NCBI RefSeq assembly: GCF_003073175.1
Contig: NZ_QBBX01000002.1
Span: forward strand, 190,776 to 254,775
Length of the DNA: 64,000 nt
Direction of reading: 5' to 3'
Source: Peribacillus acanthi
Lineage (GTDB): Bacteria; Bacillota; Bacilli; Bacillales; DSM-1321
Part shown: positions 61,560 through 64,000 of the stretch, piece by piece
Position numbering within the stretch: position 1 is the first letter of the stretch
Layout: each line of letters opens with the position of its first letter
Translations under genes and position numbers: made by a program
Notes under the pieces: generated by a model
Seen by the model: the letters and a program-made list of their open reading frames with translations, nothing else
The model's database searches: none
Told to the model about the DNA's origin: nothing

Positions 61560-62969
61560 TTACTTTCTTATCAGATTGACTAATGCATCACGAATGATTG
61601 AATAGTCATCTTCTATAAGAGTACGAACATCGAAAACGATATGGTCGTTCTTAATTCGTGTAACTATAGGAACTATCCAAGTTCTTAATTCTTTATGAAC
61701 GGCTTCAACATCCATGTCTTTGACTTTAATCGTGACGACGATTGTTGGCAATGTAATATCTGGCAGAGAACCCCCACCAATTTTACTGTAGTCTGGCGCA
61801 ACTCTAACTTCAAGGGCTTCAATACCATCTAATAATGAATGCAATGCAATGGATTTTTCTTTTAGGGACATTTCATCGGTGACGATATCCCTTAAAACGG
61901 GATTTTGATTTGTTACATTTTGCTCGTGGGCATACTCTGTTAAAGTGGCTTCTAATGCTGCAAGAGTCATTTTATCAACTCTTAATACCCTAGCAAGCTG
62001 GTGCTTTTTCAATAAATCTATCCATTTCTTTTTACCAGCAATGATACCTGCTTGAGGCCCTCCTAAAAGTTTATCTCCACTGAAGGAAATAAGATCGGCA
62101 CCACATTCAACCTTTTGCATAACTAAAGGTTCGTCACCAATGCCATGCTGTTTAAAATTATAAAGAACTCCACTACCAAGGTCCTCATAGAAGATGATAT
62201 CTGGTTTTTTTTGTCGCAATGCCATTAATTCTTCCATCGAAACACTTTTAGTAAAACCAATTGTTTTAAAATTAGAAGTGTGCACTTTCATAATCATACT
62301 AGTCTCATCATTTATTGCATTCTCATAATCAAACAGATGGGTCTTATTAGTAGTACCGACTTCCCTAAGCTTTGCCCCACTTTCTTCCATGATTGAAGAA
62401 ATTCTAAATGATCCACCAATCTCCACAAGCTCCCCTCTAGACACAATTACTTCTTTATTTTTAGATAAGGCTTTTAAGATAAAGTATACAGCAGCTGCGT
62501 TGTTATTTACCACGATAGCAGATTCAGCACCCGTAATTTCAGTAATCCAATGTTCAATATGAGAATGTCTGGACCCCCGATTTCCGGTTTCTTGATCATA
62601 TTCTAAATTGGAATAATGACTGGCAACTTCAACCACTCGTTCTATCGCTGACTGACTTAAAGGAGCTCTACCTAAGTTTGTATGAAGAACGGTTCCTGTT
62701 CCATTTATTACCCTCTTTAATCTTTTACTATATAAGGTTTTTAATCGTTGTTCGAGAGAACTGAAAAACTGATCTATAAAATCAAGGTTGTCCGACCAAC
62801 CAGCATTCGTTTCTGCCTCTAAAATCCCTTTTCTTATATCCATTAATTCTTTTCTAACTAGTTCTGTTATTTTATGTGTATCAAGGTTGAATTTTTTTTG
62901 TAGAAAAGTAAATCTGTCATGTTTTTGCAATTCATGAACGGCAGGAATATTCCGTAATATATGATTCAA
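61560..62969 (-). CDS. selA: L-seryl-tRNA(Sec) selenium transferase
   Basis: A 469-residue PLP enzyme that converts seryl-tRNA(Sec) to selenocysteyl-tRNA(Sec) with selenophosphate. The family blocks are present: INGTGTVLHTNLGRAPLS (about 89-106), GNRGSRHSHIEHWITEITGA, FYEDLGSGVLY and the PLP-lysine motif SFSGDKLLGGPQAG with K300. The start is TTG at 62967-62969 after GGAGGTCATAAA. B. subtilis 168 lacks this gene, so it is an accessory insertion beside cotM. Three UGA-containing genes in the window supply its likely products. Confidence 0.96.
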   Translation of the reverse strand: MNHILRNIPAVHELQKHDRFTFLQKKFNLDTHKITELVRKELMDIRKGILEAETNAGWSDNLDFIDQFFSSLEQRLKTLYSKRLKRVINGTGTVLHTNLGRAPLSQSAIERVVEVASHYSNLEYDQETGNRGSRHSHIEHWITEITGAESAIVVNNNAAAVYFILKALSKNKEVIVSRGELVEIGGSFRISSIMEESGAKLREVGTTNKTHLFDYENAINDETSMIMKVHTSNFKTIGFTKSVSMEELMALRQKKPDIIFYEDLGSGVLYNFKQHGIGDEPLVMQKVECGADLISFSGDKLLGGPQAGIIAGKKKWIDLLKKHQLARVLRVDKMTLAALEATLTEYAHEQNVTNQNPVLRDIVTDEMSLKEKSIALHSLLDGIEALEVRVAPDYSKIGGGSLPDITLPTIVVTIKVKDMDVEAVHKELRTWIVPIVTRIKNDHIVFDVRTLIEDDYSIIRDALVNLIRK

Positions 62970-63071
62970 ATTTATGACCTCCGTACTATTTTTCGATAAA
63001 TCATTATATCATTTTCACGCTTGGTTTAGTAAAACATACTATATTACATAGCATTCAATGGGGGTAGTTGT

Positions 63072-63437
63072 ATGAATGATAATCTTTACAATAAAAAAGA
63101 GGATGTGCTTTACCTTTCTGAATCATGGCAGGATGATTTGTTCCTTGACCCCTATGCAAATGAGCTTGATGAGTGTCAATTTCGAATCGATTTATTCGAA
63201 ACGACAGAGGAATATATAGTGGAGGCTCTTCTTGATGGAATTAACCACCAGGATATCCAAGTGAACGTTAATGGAAGGAAGCTAATCATTAATGTTTTCT
63301 GCACAAGTTCATGCGGAAAAAACGTATTAAAAAGCCGTTCCGTTCATTTTCCCTTTCCCCTTCAAGAGAACCAGATTAATCCAAAACTAACTGGCGACAT
63401 TTTAGAAATAACCGTAGCCAAAAAAGAAAAAGGATAA
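63072..63437 (+). CDS. cotM: Hsp20-like spore coat protein, CotM-like
   Basis: A 121-residue alpha-crystallin-type protein. The central domain runs from about residue 35 (FRIDLFETTEEYIVEALLDG) to 115 (LTGDILEITVAKKEKG). CotM is the coat-associated Hsp20 relative encoded beside sspP-sspO in B. subtilis, and the same neighbourhood is seen here. GGGGGTAGTTGT precedes the ATG. Confidence 0.82.
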   Translation: MNDNLYNKKEDVLYLSESWQDDLFLDPYANELDECQFRIDLFETTEEYIVEALLDGINHQDIQVNVNGRKLIINVFCTSSCGKNVLKSRSVHFPFPLQENQINPKLTGDILEITVAKKEKG

Positions 63438-63454
63438 TTTTACATTCCAAAATA

Positions 63455-63505
63455 AAAACAGACTGACACTAAGAGTTATACTTTCTCATAGTGTCAGTCT
63501 GTTTT
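63455..63505. terminator. Bidirectional terminator between cotM and the SelW-like gene
   Basis: A 17-bp perfect stem, AAAACAGACTGACACTA with TAGTGTCAGTCTGTTTT, lies between the two convergent genes. Confidence 0.93.
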
Positions 63506-63744
63506 ATTTTAGTTGCTCGATTTTATTAATTAGTTCCTCATGGTCAGGGAATACACCAGATTCTTTCTTGGAATGTAATAGTTCCCCGTTTACTGTTACT
63601 TCAAATATGCCACCAGATGCAGGAATCAATTCCATTTTAGAAATGGTTCCTCTAAAATGCTCAAAAAGGTCTTCCGCGAGACTCGCGGCTTTTGGCGCGA
63701 AGTTTCACATCATACAAAATTCAACTTTTACCTCAAAACTCATG
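63504..63744 (-). CDS. SelW/Rdx-like selenoprotein with CxxU motif, apparent one-base frameshift
   Basis: From ATG 63742-63744 (GGAGGAAAAATC before it) the frame starts MSFEVKVE. Near 63719-63723 an extra base shifts it. The body frame continues FCMMUNFAPKAASLAEDLFE with TGA at 63705-63707 as U, then FRGTISKMELIPASGG and a TAA at 63504-63506. C-x-x-U followed by such a helix is the SelW/SelT/SelH (Rdx) redox motif. A perfect hairpin CCGCGAGTCTCGCGG begins 16 bases after TGA, a good SECIS candidate. An alternative TTG start at 63725 (after GAGGT) would avoid the shift but lose the first strand. Confidence 0.78.
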
Positions 63745-63849
63745 ATTTTTCCTCCTTTTTAACTTGGAATTAATTGTGAGTGTAGTATAAACTAGTATAA
63801 ATCGCAAGTAATTAATTCTAGTATTTCCTTTTTTAGGGAGGTGGTTTAC

Positions 63850-64000
63850 ATGACAGAACAAGAGAAGGTTAAATTAACATCTTTGTCCTCAAAGGCTGGC
63901 TGAGGCTGTAAAATTGGTCCTCAGGACTTGACGCAAGTTTTGCGTCTTTTACCAAAGCAACCACATATACCAGAATTGTTAGTAGGAAATGAAACTTCCG
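63850..64000 (+). CDS. selD: Selenophosphate synthetase with Sec at the catalytic position (partial)
   Basis: The frame starts at ATG 63850 after TAGGGAGGTGGTTTAC and is cut by the window end. It encodes LTSLSSKAGUGCKIGPQDL with TGA at 63901-63903 as residue 18, then LLPKQPHIPELLVGNETS. The U/C-G-C-K motif is the catalytic site of SelD, which makes selenophosphate from selenide and ATP. Many organisms encode Sec here. A short hairpin (GGTCC with GGACT, loop TCA) begins 12 bases after TGA. selB may follow outside the window. Confidence 0.93.

Overview
The window is a low-GC chromosomal segment from an endospore-forming Bacillaceae (Bacillus sensu lato). The evidence is a set of spore genes (sspN, sspO, sspP, tlp, a cotM-like gene, a gamma-type SASP-like gene), Bacillus-type gene order around parC-parE, plsY and acnA, strong Shine-Dalgarno sites, and Gram-positive regulatory sites (MhqR-type operators, a LexA/DinR box, a lysine riboswitch). 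Most genes point leftward. I saw no rRNA, tRNA, CRISPR array or complete insertion sequence.

Left part (1-21 kb): the tail of an unidentified gene; a single-chain ECF sigma factor/anti-sigma fusion; a quinone/aldehyde stress cluster (MarR/MhqR, two DoxX proteins, a ring-cleaving dioxygenase) with near-perfect MhqR-type palindromes; an amino-acid permease behind a lysine riboswitch with its terminator; small conserved genes, msrA, an acyl-CoA dehydrogenase and a DUF3900 gene. From about 13 to 21 kb the sequence is accessory and partly decayed. It has a second DUF3900 tail behind two orphan genes, a C-terminal fragment copy of a nearby metallo-hydrolase, short coding remnants and a broken short-chain dehydrogenase.

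Middle part (21-41 kb): a sigma-54 activator followed by a canonical -24/-12 promoter, an M24 peptidase and an EutH-like permease; an acetyl-CoA-synthetase-like gene; then the yngJ-I-HA-HB-G-F-E set for leucine/isovalerate breakdown (isovaleryl-CoA to acetoacetate and acetyl-CoA). Upstream lies a TetR-family regulator whose only credible start codon is ATT, with a palindromic operator and a cre-like box in front of yngJ. After that come a bacterial staygreen homologue, a secreted protein and an acetyltransferase.

Right part (41-64 kb): the B. subtilis-like core order parC-parE-yneT ... plsY ... yneR-yneQ-yneP-tlp-sspN-yneN-acnA-sspO-sspP-cotM, with insertions: a purine/pyrimidine permease, a HemAT-like globin chemoreceptor, a PadR regulator, a tandem-AAA (CbbX/SpoVK-type) ATPase and, most notably, a selenocysteine system.

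The selenocysteine system is the main find. selA (selenocysteine synthase) sits beside cotM. selD (selenophosphate synthetase, cut by the window end) carries an in-frame UGA at its catalytic position. A SelW/Rdx-like gene has a CxxU motif and a hairpin downstream of the UGA, but also a one-base frameshift near its 5' end. About 13 kb away, an intact HesB/IscA-like gene has UGA at the position of the conserved cysteine. A standard gene caller would truncate or miss all three UGA genes. selB and the Sec tRNA gene were not found and presumably lie outside.
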